A DNA stretch of 64,000 nt from Pseudomonadota bacterium (GTDB taxonomy: Bacteria > Desulfobacterota > Binatia > Binatales > Binataceae): contig JAJPIF010000006.1 of the NCBI GenBank assembly GCA_021324885.1, positions 152,554 to 216,553 of the forward strand, written 5' to 3'. The translations under genes and the position numbers were made by a program. The notes under the pieces are model-generated. The model made no database searches and was not told the DNA's origin. It saw only the letters and a program-made list of their open reading frames with translations. Below, piece by piece: positions 45,810 through 56,654 of the stretch (its first letter is position 1; the number at the start of each line of letters is the position of its first letter).

Positions 45810-46757
45810 CTAGGGACGGGGCAGTACCAGCACCTCAGAGCGCGCCATCTGCAGATTAAGCCGCGCAAGGTAAACTGGCAAACCGTTGGAATCTACGGCC
45901 ACATGCGTGGAGCCGTCGCATTGGCACCAGACGCTGAAGGCGTCGTTGATGCGGGCGAACTTCTCGGGCGCAATCGCTGATTGCTTCAGGTTGTCATCAG
46001 GGACCTTCAGTTCAAGCGTATGCCCTGTGATCGCGATCGCCGAAAGCATCGGCACCCCAGCCGCCGAGGTGTCGCGTCCGATCCAGCGCTTGAACGCCCG
46101 CTGGTTCATCATGTGCAAGCCGGGATAGTCCTCGTTCAGAACCACCAGAACATGACGGACGTGGCGTTTGCTGTGGCGCAGCGAAATCTGGTCGCGGCGG
46201 TCGACCGCGGTCCACAACTGCCGCTCCATCCGGGAAACATTGCCGGTGTCATCTGGAGCGACTCGCAAGTAAGTCTGCAACGCTGAGGAGGCCCGGCCGA
46301 TATCACCGTTGTGCAAGGCCTGTTGGAAACTCGCCGCTTCCTGACGCTTTAAATCGCTGTCGATTGCGGCCAACCGCGGGCCGCTCGAACTGCCCGGCTC
46401 CTGCACCGCTTGTTGGCAGGTCAGGTGCTGACGCCATAACGAATAGGTCGGCGGGCCGATTTGAACCTCGGTGCTGCAAAGGTCGTCCTTTGCCTCGCGA
46501 CGCTCTTGCGCATTCAACGAGGGATCCTGCAAGGCCGCTTCCAACTCCCGATGGGCCTGTGCATAATTGCCGGAGTCGATGCTGGTGCGGGCCGAGGACA
46601 GCATCGCGTTGGTGCACCCGCTCAACGTAGCTAACCAGAGCGAAGCGAGGACCTGCAGCCAGAATAGCAGCGGGTAGCGCTGGAGGGGCAGGTTGGCAAA
46701 CCGGGCCCCAGCCTCACCGATGCTTGCGACTGGCGCTGACCAGACGGTACCGTTCAT
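45810..46757 (-). CDS. Predicted lipoprotein with helical repeats, unknown function
   Basis: 315-aa protein with an unusually long n-region, then LFWLQVLASLWLATLSGC: a lipobox LSGC with Cys48. The mature part begins with a helical repeat resembling a TPR (SIDSGNYAQAHRELEAALQDP). A second half is mixed alpha/beta (HVRHVLVVLNEDYPGLHMMN and AIAITGHTLELKVPDDNLKQ) and ends DSNGLPVYLARL. No catalytic signature is recognised. ATG 46757 is the best start; the track ORF runs into the divergent methyltransferase. A possible weak sigma-54 site precedes it. Convergent with mscL. Confidence 0.6.
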   Translation of the reverse strand: MNGTVWSAPVASIGEAGARFANLPLQRYPLLFWLQVLASLWLATLSGCTNAMLSSARTSIDSGNYAQAHRELEAALQDPSLNAQERREAKDDLCSTEVQIGPPTYSLWRQHLTCQQAVQEPGSSSGPRLAAIDSDLKRQEAASFQQALHNGDIGRASSALQTYLRVAPDDTGNVSRMERQLWTAVDRRDQISLRHSKRHVRHVLVVLNEDYPGLHMMNQRAFKRWIGRDTSAAGVPMLSAIAITGHTLELKVPDDNLKQSAIAPEKFARINDAFSVWCQCDGSTHVAVDSNGLPVYLARLNLQMARSEVLVLPRP

Positions 46758-46792
46758 GAAAAAAATCGCACCCCGCGAAAAACCCGGCGGAT

Positions 46793-46809
46793 AGCAACGC
46801 GTATGCCTG
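46793..46809 (-). promoter_or_regulatory. Weak candidate sigma-54 promoter of the lipoprotein gene
   Basis: CAGGCATA-CGCG-TTGCT on the minus strand keeps GG-N10-GC spacing and a perfect TTGCT -12 element, but only four of eight -24 positions match. The -12 GC is 37 nt upstream of the ATG. Confidence 0.3.
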
Positions 46810-46896
46810 CAAAAACCGCAGCCATTTCCGTTAGAAAAAGCCCTAGCGCGCATGTAAAAACTACACCTTACAAAGGGCCGGCAGACTGGAAAATTA

Positions 46897-47649
46897 ATGG
46901 ACCCGGACAATCCCTACGCCCGCATCCGTGAAGCGACCGCCGCCGAGCGGGTAAAAATTTACGCTGAAATTTACGATTCCGGTCCGGCCGTTAGGAGCCC
47001 AGGGACAGACAAGGTTAGCGCACCTTCAGCGCGCCGGCGCCGGCGGCTGGCCCTTTACTCCAAAATCATCGGCGGAGGCCACCGCGCAATCGTGGAAATC
47101 GGCTGCGGCAGCGGCGATCTGACTTGTGCGCTGGCCGAACTGGCGCAACGCGTCGTCGGCATCGATATGGCCGGAGCGGTCCTGGGCCTGGCAAGGGAGC
47201 GCATCCGCCAGCTCCCGGCCAATCTGGCACAGCGGGTCCAATTGATCAAAATGAACGCGGTTAGCCTTGAGTTTGCCAAAGAGGTGTTCGACTGCGCCAT
47301 AAGCACTTCCATGATCGAGCATCTGCACCCCGACGACGTCGATACCCATCTGCGTGAAACCTGGCGCGTCCTCAAACCGGGGGGCCGCTACCTGGTCTGG
47401 TGCCCCAACCGCCTCGGCCACCATAAGGATCGCCCGGACCATCTCAGTATGATGTCATACGCCGAATTGGTGGACCGGATGCGTCGCGCGCGTTTTGTGG
47501 ATTTTGTCTCGCCGTTATTTACCGGGCCACCGATGGTTGATACGCGGCTCAAGATATGCTGGGAACAGGCTCTCAGCCGCGCCCATATCGGCGTGTTCTG
47601 GAGCCATCTCGGAATCAGGAACATGCTTGTCGTCGCGCGCAAACCGTAA
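46897..47649 (+). CDS. Class I SAM-dependent methyltransferase
   Basis: 250-aa cytosolic methyltransferase with the Rossmann-like SAM fold. Motif I is VEIGCGSGDLTCALAELAQ near residue 66, motif II carries the acidic residue in VVGIDMAGAV, and CAISTSMIEHLHPDDVD and TWRVLKPGGRYLVWCPN are motifs IV-V. The fold is that of the UbiE/ubiquinone and sugar- or lipid-modifying families; the target is unknown. An N-terminal extension (NPYARIREATAAERVKI) precedes the core. The start ATG at 46897 is in a divergent gap with the lipoprotein gene. Convergent with a small hypothetical gene 12 nt beyond its stop. Confidence 0.88.
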   Translation: MDPDNPYARIREATAAERVKIYAEIYDSGPAVRSPGTDKVSAPSARRRRRLALYSKIIGGGHRAIVEIGCGSGDLTCALAELAQRVVGIDMAGAVLGLARERIRQLPANLAQRVQLIKMNAVSLEFAKEVFDCAISTSMIEHLHPDDVDTHLRETWRVLKPGGRYLVWCPNRLGHHKDRPDHLSMMSYAELVDRMRRARFVDFVSPLFTGPPMVDTRLKICWEQALSRAHIGVFWSHLGIRNMLVVARKP

Positions 47650-47661
47650 GTCGCGCCAGCT

Positions 47662-47979
47662 TCATTTTTCAGCAAGAAGGCTTCGCAGCATCTTGCGCAG
47701 ACGCGGCGTGGATTTCAAGGCGGCAGCGAGTTCGTCAAGATCAGCCTGATCGACAATCAGCGGCGAGCGCTGAAACCTGCCTCGATGGTCATAGTAGCAG
47801 AAGCGGACCTGGCTGGCGCCTGCCGCCGGGCCTGTGCGGAAATCCAGCAGCTGAATAGCGGGACAATGGTAGGGACCGCTGGTTCGGACCTCCTCCGCGA
47901 TAACTCCGGAGCCCCAATGCACAGAGAATGTTCGGAGTTTCGCCGGAGAATGCCTGTTGCTTCTTAAACGTTGGCGCAT
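47662..47979 (-). CDS. Conserved-looking hypothetical protein
   Basis: 105-aa ORF without a recognised domain. The last ~75 residues have coding character: YHCPAIQLLDFRTG, then ASQVRFCYYDHRGRFQRSPL and a helical end (QADLDELAAALKSTPRLRKM). The C-terminal ADLDELAAAL helix and beta-like VRFCYYDH pattern suggest a small alpha+beta protein. The start at ATG 47979 is a guess; the longer track ORF to 48117 has an unlikely composition. Convergent with the methyltransferase. Moderate confidence that it is a real gene. Confidence 0.5.
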   Translation of the reverse strand: MRQRLRSNRHSPAKLRTFSVHWGSGVIAEEVRTSGPYHCPAIQLLDFRTGPAAGASQVRFCYYDHRGRFQRSPLIVDQADLDELAAALKSTPRLRKMLRSLLAEK

Positions 47980-48151
47980 GCCTGAGCATTTTCTCGCGCC
48001 GATTCGATTTGCAACCGATCCCGTGGTCGAGACTGGACGGGTTCCGGCCGGGGCGAATTTCCAAGCACCCATGGCTGTATCCGAACGGGCCGAGGTGATG
48101 CCTTTTTGGAGCCACACGAAACGGGGGTAGGTTGGCGGTCAGCGAAATATG

Positions 48152-48167
48152 AGCCCAAAGCTGGGCT
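48152..48167. promoter_or_regulatory. Inverted repeat upstream of the sigma-54 activator promoter
   Basis: AGCCCA-AAGC-TGGGCT is a perfect 6-bp inverted repeat. It is centred about 41 nt upstream of the -24 element of the activator promoter and could be an activator site. No matching motif was found upstream of the other sigma-54 promoters. Confidence 0.3.
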
Positions 48168-48198
48168 GTATGGCAGGAAGACGGCGGGAATTGAAAAA

Positions 48199-48215
48199 TC
48201 GGCTCGGAATTTGCT
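48199..48215 (+). promoter_or_regulatory. Candidate sigma-54 promoter of the activator gene
   Basis: TCGGCTCG-GAAT-TTGCT matches 11 of 13 positions of TTGGCACG-N4-TTGCW with GG-N10-GC spacing. The -12 GC lies 56 nt upstream of the ATG at 48270, implying a leader of about 44 nt and possible autoregulation. Confidence 0.6.
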
Positions 48216-48269
48216 TCACCAAAGCGCAGCTCCGGGAAAGCAGAGAAAGCCGAGTGGAATGCCATCTCG

Positions 48270-49772
<1,503 letters not shown>

Positions 49773-49841
49773 ACCTTCGCGGCGTCCGAAGGCCATCAAT
49801 CGGCGAGATTCAGCCATACGTTGCCAAGAGTGGAGAATTAC

Positions 49842-50570
49842 ATGGTCGAGCAAATGCGAGAGGAAATCGTCCACCAAGTACGTGCCGCCCTGGAACACGA
49901 GCCGCGCCTTAACCTCCATCGTTTTCCACTCCTTATCCGCCAGGCCTCGGACGGAACCGTGGTGCTGCAAGGCGAAACTCAAAGCGTCGCGGCCAAAAAA
50001 CTGGCCCTCGAGGTAGCCGCCGCGACGCCCGGCGTAGCCGACATTATTGACCGATTACATGTCGCTCCGGCGCGCCACATGGGCGACGGCGAGATCCGCG
50101 ACCATGTGCGTGACGCCCTGCTGCAGGAGCCCGTCTTTCAAAACCATATAATCCGCACCGCCTCGGGCGGCCGCGACAAGAATGCGCCCTCGCCGGGGCT
50201 ATCCCGTTATATAGAGATTGCTGTCGAGGAGGGCGTCGTCGCCCTTGACGGGCAGGTCGGTAGCTTGTCCCACAAGTCCCTGGCGGGGACGTTGGCCTGG
50301 TGGGTACCCGGAACCCGCGACGTGATCAATGCGATTGACATTGTGCCGCCGCAGCAGATCAACGACGCCGAGATCAATGATGCCGTGATGCTCATTCTGG
50401 AGAAGGACCCATGGGTAAACACGAGCCGAATCCGCGTGCTTACCCGCAATCGCATAGTCGTTTTGGAGGGTTATGTGAGCAGTTCGGATGAACGGGAGAT
50501 GGCTGATATGGATGCATGGTGCGCTTTCGGCGTCGACCTGGTAATGAACCGTCTGGAAGTCCAACCGTAA
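49842..50570 (+). CDS. Triple BON-domain protein
   Basis: 242-aa protein made of three BON domains in tandem: residues ~1-70, ~80-165 and ~172-240, each with the pattern DGTVVLQGETQSVAAKKLA or GVVALDGQVGSLSHKSLAG or NRIVVLEGYVSSSDERE. No signal peptide is visible at the chosen start (MVEQMREEIV), which follows GTGGAGAATTAC, so the protein is probably cytosolic; OsmY-like relatives are periplasmic. BON domains bind phospholipids and are linked to osmotic or envelope stress. It is 69 nt downstream of the activator and probably shares its transcript. Confidence 0.85.
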   Translation: MVEQMREEIVHQVRAALEHEPRLNLHRFPLLIRQASDGTVVLQGETQSVAAKKLALEVAAATPGVADIIDRLHVAPARHMGDGEIRDHVRDALLQEPVFQNHIIRTASGGRDKNAPSPGLSRYIEIAVEEGVVALDGQVGSLSHKSLAGTLAWWVPGTRDVINAIDIVPPQQINDAEINDAVMLILEKDPWVNTSRIRVLTRNRIVVLEGYVSSSDEREMADMDAWCAFGVDLVMNRLEVQP

Positions 50571-50809
50571 CACATCTAGGGATGCATATTATATCTAAAT
50601 TTGCTATATTTATTTATTCATGCCAGCGATAACCGGCGGTTGTTACGCGGTTGCGTGGCGCACAATCGTACGCGCATCCAGCACAGCCAATCTAAGCACG
50701 TGATTAGGAATTAAAGCTCCGACCTATTTGCCACGCCAGAATATCGGTGTACCCTCATAATATAGCCCTCCGATGTGAGTCCAAACGGAAGGTGTTTAGG
50801 GAAAATACG

Positions 50810-51049
50810 ATGCGATACGAAAGGAGTAGCCCAAAGGGCGGCCGGACCGTCGAAGGAGCGGCGGGCGGCGCAAATGAAATCTGGACTGTGTCGATGCTGG
50901 CACGGTATCTGCGGTGCCATCCCAGCACCATTTATCGCTTGCTGAAACGTGGCCAAATACCTGCATTCAAAATCGGCAGCGACTGGCGCTTTCAGAAGTC
51001 AGTAATTGATCGCTGGCTGAAAAAATCGACCATCGATTCTCTCGCAGGC
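50810..51049 (+). CDS. Excisionase-like helix-turn-helix protein
   Basis: 79-aa small DNA-binding protein of the excisionase/MerR-like HTH_17 type. The domain is WTVSMLARYLRCHPSTIYRL, followed by LLKRGQIPAFKIGSDWRF and SVIDRWLKK. A basic N-terminal tail (MRYERSSPKGGRT) precedes it. ATG 50810 is preferred (upstream GGGAAAATACG); the ORF track extends 21 codons more. In such proteins the partner is often an integrase or a restriction system, but neither lies here. It stands alone between two gene-poor stretches of relatively AT-rich DNA. Confidence 0.75.
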
Positions 51050-51052
51050 TAA

Positions 51053-51327
51053 ACGGGTCTTAAAGATACGTGGCTGATGCGTGGCTATACAAGTATGCGC
51101 CTGCAGTCATCGCAGCATAACTCCGGTATTGCGGCCAGGCTTCGCGCTTCGAGGTGAGGCGTTATAGCTGATCCAGAATAAGAGTGCATCGAGCCGCTTC
51201 AACCCAGCGGCGATTCGGTCAGGTATCCGTTGATCAGAGTTAGCGGCGTATTTTGATGCCGTGCGTTCGAATTGGCAGTTCGGACGCTCTGCGGCACAAA
51301 CGTCCTGGCACTCAATTTTGCGCGGTT
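51053..51327. other. Intergenic region after the HTH gene
   Basis: 275 nt without a supported ORF or a clear terminator. The minus-strand ACP operon ends here. Confidence 0.5.
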
Positions 51328-51579
51328 CTATTTATTGTTGATGCGTGGCCTCAAATACCTGACAAAGTCCTCTATTGTCAGAATCTTGGGGTAGTCGGCT
51401 TCGGGAATCTCGACGCCCGTGGCATCATGGATAGCAACCATCAAGTCCAGGACGTTCATTGAATCGAGATCGACCTGATCACGTAAATTGATTGTGGAAT
51501 CGATTTGCGCAGGGTCGATCTCGGGTGCAATGTTGCATAGCTCGCGCAATACCAACTCTCTGATCTCGCTGTCGGTCAT
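51328..51579 (-). CDS. Acyl carrier protein
   Basis: 83-aa acidic carrier protein. The phosphopantetheine attachment motif is DLDSMNVLDL with Ser40, and helix III sequence IEDFVRYLRPRI closes the fold. The ATG at 51579 overlaps the stop of the E2 gene by 4 nt (ATGA), and CCGGAGAAG gives a Shine-Dalgarno. The track ORF starts 46 codons earlier within the E2 gene and is not credible. Unlike the standard AcpP, it lies in a 2-oxoacid dehydrogenase operon, suggesting a specialised role such as acyl-chain handling for lipoylation or a dedicated acyl pool. Confidence 0.92.
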   Translation of the reverse strand: MTDSEIRELVLRELCNIAPEIDPAQIDSTINLRDQVDLDSMNVLDLMVAIHDATGVEIPEADYPKILTIEDFVRYLRPRINNK

Positions 51580-52856
51580 AACTTCTCCGGGTTCTGCAGC
51601 AGGCGGTCCAAAGCTGCGAGGAACAAACCACCACGATGGCCGTCGCTGGCGCGATGGTCGCCCGAAAGCGAGGCCATGATTATTGGCCGCGCGCCGATCA
51701 TGCCACCTTCCGCCCACGGTCGCTCAACGATCTTGCCGAAACCGACCAGTGCGACTTGCGGCGGATAAATCACCCCGAAGACGCTCTCGATTCCCTGCTC
51801 GCCGAGGCTCGTCACGGTGATAGTGGCGTCGGCGATTTCGGAACTGCGCAGCACTCCGGCCCGCACGCGCTTAACCAGGCCGCGCAGGCTGACCATAATT
51901 TCGCTCAGACTCTTTTTGTCCGCGTCATGAATGGCAGGAGCGACGAGACCGCCCAGGCGCAGCGAAATTGCCACACCCACGTGTATCCCATCGCCGGGCT
52001 TGAAAGCGCCGTCCACCCAGAACCCATTAAGTTCAGGAAACTCGCGCAAAGTCAGGGCCACTGACTTGAGCAGCATCGCCGAGTAAAGCAGACGGTCATT
52101 GATACTGCGCCTGAGATTTTCCTCCCGCAGCCATGCGATCGCGCGGCTCATGTCGATTTGCGTGCCGAGATAATAATGCGGGATTTCACGCTTGGAGCGC
52201 GCCATCGCCGCCGCGATCGCCCGGCGCATCGCCGCTTGCTTGTCTGCCGCCATCATCGCGGGGCGAATCTCTTTGGCTGCAGGCGTGGGAGTCGGCGATG
52301 GCGTTGCGATGGGAGGAGGAGGCGGTGGCGCCGCAGCGGCTTTGCCCTTGGCGGCCGCTTCCACATCGAATCGGGTGATGGCGCCGCCCGGACCCGTTCC
52401 TTTGACCGTGGCCGGATCGATGCCAAGTTCCAACGCCACGCGCATCGCCAATGGCGAGATGCGCAGATGAGCGGTAGCTGCGGCGGACGCTGGTTTTGCG
52501 GCGGGCGCGGCAGGCGGAGCCGCCGGCGCAGGCGCCGTCGGCAATGCGGCAGCCGGACGCAGCGAAGATGGGGCAGGAACGACAGGCACAGGCTCACGCA
52601 CGGGCGGCGCCGGAGTCTCGCCGTCTGTTGCGATCAGCGCCAGGGTGGCGCCGACTGGAACTTTATCGCCCTCCTGCACCGCAAAGCTTTGCACGGTACC
52701 ACTTTGGAACACCTCGATTTCGATCGCGCCTTTTTCCGTCTCAACGACGGCGATGATATCGCCACGATTGATGCGGTCGCCGGGCTTGACCAGCCACTGT
52801 ACCAGCGTGCCCGTTTCGATATCAGCGCCCAGCGATGGCATCCTGAACTCAATCAC
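51576..52856 (-). CDS. 2-oxoacid dehydrogenase E2 (dihydrolipoamide acyltransferase)
   Basis: 426-aa core of the 2-oxoacid dehydrogenase complex, which moves the acyl group from E1 to CoA. An N-terminal lipoyl domain has the lipoylated lysine in [12 protein letters not shown] (Lys42). An Ala/Pro-rich linker ([14 protein letters not shown]) leads to the E1/E3-binding domain [16 protein letters not shown]. The catalytic domain carries [12 protein letters not shown] near the C-terminus (His401, Asp405). The GTG at 52856 overlaps the end of the E1-beta gene by 8 nt and is preferred over the downstream ATG. The ACP gene overlaps its stop. Confidence 0.94.
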   Translation of the reverse strand: MIEFRMPSLGADIETGTLVQWLVKPGDRINRGDIIAVVETEKGAIEIEVFQSGTVQSFAVQEGDKVPVGATLALIATDGETPAPPVREPVPVVPAPSSLRPAAALPTAPAPAAPPAAPAAKPASAAATAHLRISPLAMRVALELGIDPATVKGTGPGGAITRFDVEAAAKGKAAAAPPPPPPIATPSPTPTPAAKEIRPAMMAADKQAAMRRAIAAAMARSKREIPHYYLGTQIDMSRAIAWLREENLRRSINDRLLYSAMLLKSVALTLREFPELNGFWVDGAFKPGDGIHVGVAISLRLGGLVAPAIHDADKKSLSEIMVSLRGLVKRVRAGVLRSSEIADATITVTSLGEQGIESVFGVIYPPQVALVGFGKIVERPWAEGGMIGARPIIMASLSGDHRASDGHRGGLFLAALDRLLQNPEKL

Positions 52857-53862
52857 GTTTGCCCACCAGTGCGCGCGCGGTCTCGACAATCACCGACACC
52901 TGGGGAAGCGCCGCTTCCTCCAGGTGCTTGGGATAAGGCATGGGCGCTTCGGCGCTGCACACACGCTGCACCGGCGCGTCGAGCTCGTAGAATGTGCCTT
53001 CCATGATTCGGGCGCTGATTTCGGCCGAAATGCTGCCGCTGCGCCATCCTTCATCGATGATCACCGCGCGATGGGTCCGCGTGACGGAATCGACAATGGC
53101 GTCGTTGTCGAGCGGGCGCAGCGTGCGCAGGTCCAGCACTTCGGCGTCGATCCCGGCGGCGGCAAGCTCCAGCGCCGCCTGCATCGCTTTGCCCAGGGTG
53201 CCGCCGTAGGTGATCAGGCTCAAGTCGGAGCCGGGGCGCCGGATCGCGGCGTGTTCGATATCGACCGCGCCGGCGTCGGCGGCAAGTTCCCCCTCCATGT
53301 TGTAAAGGCTGCCGTGCTCGAAAATAAGGACCGGATCGGGATCCTCAAGGGCCGTCCACAGCATCCCGCGAGCATCCTCGAGCGTGGCTGGAGCAAGCAC
53401 CTTGATACCGGGGATATGCGCATACCAGCCCTCCAGCGAATGCGAATGCTGCGCAGCCAATTGCCGTCCGGCGCCGGTGGTCATACGGATCACCAACGGG
53501 ATATTGAACTGACCGCCAGACATGTGAAGTATGGTCGCAGCGTTATTCACGATCTGATCAAGCGCCAGCAGGCTGAAGTTGACCGTCATGATTTCCACGA
53601 TCGGACGCATCCCACCCATCGCCGCGCCGATACCGGCGCCGACGAAGGCCGATTCGGAAAGCGGAGTGTCGCGAATGCGTTCGGGGCCGAACTCCTCCAG
53701 CAGTCCCTTGCTGACTGCGAAACATCCGCCATAACGCCCGACGTCCTCGCCCATCAAAAAGACGCGTGGATCGCGGATCAGCGCGTCCCGTATCGCCTCG
53801 CGCATCGCTTCCCGATAGGTCGTGTGGATCGTTTGAGGCCTGGTTTGTTCTTGGGCACTCAT
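52849..53862 (-). CDS. 2-oxoacid dehydrogenase E1 beta subunit
   Basis: 337-aa beta chain of the E1 heterotetramer. Family phrases are [20 protein letters not shown] near the N-terminus, [19 protein letters not shown] and [16 protein letters not shown]. It helps bind thiamine diphosphate with the alpha subunit. The ATG at 53862 overlaps the E1-alpha stop by 4 nt (ATGA) and follows CCGAAAGGACGCGAAC. The E2 start overlaps its end. With E1-alpha and E2 it forms most of a pyruvate- or branched-chain-type complex; E3 (lpd) is not in this cluster. Confidence 0.95.
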   Translation of the reverse strand: MSAQEQTRPQTIHTTYREAMREAIRDALIRDPRVFLMGEDVGRYGGCFAVSKGLLEEFGPERIRDTPLSESAFVGAGIGAAMGGMRPIVEIMTVNFSLLALDQIVNNAATILHMSGGQFNIPLVIRMTTGAGRQLAAQHSHSLEGWYAHIPGIKVLAPATLEDARGMLWTALEDPDPVLIFEHGSLYNMEGELAADAGAVDIEHAAIRRPGSDLSLITYGGTLGKAMQAALELAAAGIDAEVLDLRTLRPLDNDAIVDSVTRTHRAVIIDEGWRSGSISAEISARIMEGTFYELDAPVQRVCSAEAPMPYPKHLEEAALPQVSVIVETARALVGKRD

Positions 53863-54866
53863 GTTCGCGTCCTTTCGGAATAGACGAAACGCGTCAGGTC
53901 CTCTACCGGTTCCCACGTTCCCGCTTCGGCAAAATCAACCGCTTTCTGTACTTCGGCGGCAACCCCATCCTCGATTCGCTTGAGCCGGTCGTCGTCCAGG
54001 AGTCCGGATTCGCGCAGACGGCCGTCGTAAATCAAAATTGGGTCGCGCTTTTTCCATTCGTCAATTTCCTGTTTGGTGCGATAGAGTTGGGGATCGAACA
54101 TCGAATGCGCCCGGAAGCGATAGGTGCGGAACTCCAGGAACACCGGACCACCCCCGCCGCGCACCTCGGCCGCCGCGCGGCGCGCGGCATCTTCGCAGGC
54201 CTCGACATCCATTCCGTCAACGGGCCAGGCGGGAATTTCGTAACTGGAAGCCTTAAGGCACAGATCGGTTTCGGATTCGGAACGCCCCAACGCCGTGCCC
54301 ATCGCGTAGAGATTGTTTTCGCAGAAAAAAAGCACTGGCAGTTTCCATAATGCGGACAGATTGAGACATTCGTGAAACTCACCTTCCGCCACCGCGCCTT
54401 CGCCAAAAAAGCAGGCGGTGACGCGCGGACGCCTGGCTAATCTGTCAGCCAACGCCAGGCCCACCGCGAGTGGCAGACCACCGCCCACGATCGCGTTGCC
54501 ACCATAAAAGCGCGTGGCCGCGTCGAACAGATGCATTGAACCACCGCGCCCGCGGCTGCATCCTTCCTGCTTGCCGTACAATTCCGCCATCACTGCGGGG
54601 GCAGGAACGCCGCGTACCAGCGCGTGCCCGTGTTCGCGATAGGTCGCAACCACCGCGTCGTCGGGCGCGAGCGCCTGCATGGCGCCGGCGGCAATCGCTT
54701 CCTCTCCGATGTACAGGTGCACAAAGCCGTGAATCTTGCCGGCGCGATAGAGTTCCGCGCACTTCTCCTCGAAGCGCCTGATCAGCACCATTTGTCGAAA
54801 CAAATCGAGGGCGTGTTCCCTTTGCGGTTGCGCCTGCGCGGCGGTGATGGATGTAATCGCAGTCAT
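53859..54866 (-). CDS. 2-oxoacid dehydrogenase E1 alpha subunit
   Basis: 335-aa thiamine-diphosphate-dependent dehydrogenase alpha chain that decarboxylates pyruvate or a related 2-oxoacid. The ThDP/Mg motif reads [18 protein letters not shown] with [11 protein letters not shown]; the first Asp of the usual GDG is Glu, a variant seen in the subfamily with the NLYAMGTAL phrase. The substrate loop [18 protein letters not shown] precedes it. It overlaps the acyl-CoA synthetase gene upstream by 4 nt and E1-beta downstream by 4 nt. This is strong evidence for one polycistronic, translationally coupled unit. Confidence 0.95.
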   Translation of the reverse strand: MTAITSITAAQAQPQREHALDLFRQMVLIRRFEEKCAELYRAGKIHGFVHLYIGEEAIAAGAMQALAPDDAVVATYREHGHALVRGVPAPAVMAELYGKQEGCSRGRGGSMHLFDAATRFYGGNAIVGGGLPLAVGLALADRLARRPRVTACFFGEGAVAEGEFHECLNLSALWKLPVLFFCENNLYAMGTALGRSESETDLCLKASSYEIPAWPVDGMDVEACEDAARRAAAEVRGGGGPVFLEFRTYRFRAHSMFDPQLYRTKQEIDEWKKRDPILIYDGRLRESGLLDDDRLKRIEDGVAAEVQKAVDFAEAGTWEPVEDLTRFVYSERTRT

Positions 54867-56620
54867 TGGCTCTCCAGCGTAGAGAGGTCGCCCTCAGCCA
54901 GTCCAAGTTCACGTGCCTTGAGCAGACGCCGCATGATTTTGCCACTTCGGGTTTTGGGCACATTGGCGACGCAATCGATCTCGCGCGGCGCCACCACCGC
55001 CCCCAGGCGCTGGCGCGCGAAGCCAAGCAGTTCCCGGCGCAACTTGTCGTTCCAGGTGTAAGCGGGCTTGAGTGAAACGAACGCTTTGACCACCTCGCCG
55101 GCAACCGGATCGGGTTTTCCGATCACGCCCGCTTCGGCCACCGCCGGATGTTCCAACAACAGGCTTTCGACTTCGAACGGCCCAATCAAATGACCGGAGG
55201 ATTTGATCACGTCATCGGCGCGGCCGACGAACCAGAAGTAGCCGTCCGCATCGCGCCGCGCCAGGTCGCCTGTCAGATACCATCCGCCGATAAAACACTT
55301 GCGATAGCGCTCCTCATCGTTCAGATAGCCGCGGAACATCGAGGGCCATCCGGGACGAAGCGCGAGTTCTCCCTCGACTCCAGGCTGGGTCACCTCCTCG
55401 ACCGCATTGTCGCCGACGCGGCGCACGATACCCGCCTCGATGCCAGGGAGCGGGCGGCCCATTGAACCTGGGCGGATGTCCAGCGCGAGATAGTTGGCAA
55501 TCATGATGCCGCCAGTCTCGGTCTGCCACCAGTTATCGTGGATGGGAAGCCCGAACGCCTTCTGGCCCCAAACCACGCCTTCAGGGTTGAGCGGTTCGCC
55601 AACGCTCGCGATCAGGCGCAGGCTGCTGAAGTCATACTTGCGAATCACATCAGTTCCAACCTTCATCATCATTCGAACCGCGGTCGGTGCGGTATACCAA
55701 ACGCTTACCCTCTGTTCCTGGACGATTCGGTACCATTGCTCGGCGTCGAAATCAGCCTCATTAACGATGCTGGTGATGCCGTGAGTCAGGGGCGCGATGA
55801 TGCCGTACGAAGTGCCGGTGACCCAGCCGGGATCGGCAGTGCACCAGAAAATGTCGCCGGGATGGAAATCGAGGGCGATGCGGCCGGTCATATAGTGGGC
55901 GACCACCGCCTCGTGGACATGCATCGCACCTTTGGGGGTCCCAGTGGTCCCACTGGTGAAATGCAGCAGGGCCAAATCTTCGGGCTGGGTCGACGCAATC
56001 GCGAAGTCCTCGCCTGCTTGAGCCATTAATAGGCGGAAATCATGAGTGCCGGCTATGGCGTTGATTTCGCCGGGTTCGCCGATCAGCAGAATATGCTTCA
56101 ATCCCGGTAGCGACGCGCAAACTTCCGCCACTTTGCGCTTGAACAACGCTGCGGTGGTGACGAGCACGCGGCCATCGGCCAGGCTGATGCGCTGGCGAAT
56201 CGGCTCGGGGCCGAATGCCGAAAAAAGAGGGCAGAAGACATGACCGCCCTTAAGCGCGCCGAGCGCACTGATGTAGAGTTCCGGAATTCTGCCCGCGAGC
56301 AGAAAAACGCGCTCGCCGCGGGCGAGGCCAAGTTTTTTCAGCACATTGGCGAAACGATTGGTCTGTTTGGCTAACTCACCGTAGGTGAAGTCGCGTGTTT
56401 CGCCGCTGCGCCCAAGCCATCGCAACGCCAGGTGGTCGCGCCGCGATCCGAGCGCGTGACGATCGACGGCTTCATAGGCAATATTCAGACGCCCGTCAGG
56501 CAGTCCGTCCAGCGCACGGCGCGCTTCCTCCCAGGAAAACGTCTCCCGGGTCTTTTCATAATCGAGCAGGTTGGGCGCCAACGTCCATGCGCGCGGCTTC
56601 TCTATCGTCTTCCAGGCCAT
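54863..56620 (-). CDS. Acetyl-CoA synthetase-like acyl-CoA ligase
   Basis: 585-aa AMP-forming ligase of the AcsA/acetyl-CoA synthetase type. P-loop-like motif [19 protein letters not shown] lies near residue 223, the adenylate-binding [13 protein letters not shown] and [11 protein letters not shown] follow, and the C-terminal lysine motif [16 protein letters not shown] is in the lid domain. It activates acetate or a short acyl group. It is first in the overlapping synthetase-E1alpha-E1beta-E2-ACP operon and follows the HPF-cold-shock gene by 34 nt, with GCTGGAGACCAA as Shine-Dalgarno. The link to 2-oxoacid dehydrogenase suggests control of acyl-CoA supply. Confidence 0.95.
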   Translation of the reverse strand: MAWKTIEKPRAWTLAPNLLDYEKTRETFSWEEARRALDGLPDGRLNIAYEAVDRHALGSRRDHLALRWLGRSGETRDFTYGELAKQTNRFANVLKKLGLARGERVFLLAGRIPELYISALGALKGGHVFCPLFSAFGPEPIRQRISLADGRVLVTTAALFKRKVAEVCASLPGLKHILLIGEPGEINAIAGTHDFRLLMAQAGEDFAIASTQPEDLALLHFTSGTTGTPKGAMHVHEAVVAHYMTGRIALDFHPGDIFWCTADPGWVTGTSYGIIAPLTHGITSIVNEADFDAEQWYRIVQEQRVSVWYTAPTAVRMMMKVGTDVIRKYDFSSLRLIASVGEPLNPEGVVWGQKAFGLPIHDNWWQTETGGIMIANYLALDIRPGSMGRPLPGIEAGIVRRVGDNAVEEVTQPGVEGELALRPGWPSMFRGYLNDEERYRKCFIGGWYLTGDLARRDADGYFWFVGRADDVIKSSGHLIGPFEVESLLLEHPAVAEAGVIGKPDPVAGEVVKAFVSLKPAYTWNDKLRRELLGFARQRLGAVVAPREIDCVANVPKTRSGKIMRRLLKARELGLAEGDLSTLESQ

Positions 56621-56654
56621 TTGGTCTCCAGCTCAAAATCGCCGCGAGTTGGGG

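Noticed and set aside
53859-54866. GEG instead of GDG in the E1 alpha thiamine-diphosphate motif as a sign of inactivity
   Set aside because: This variant occurs with the NLYAMGTAL phrase in related E1 alpha proteins, so it is probably functional.
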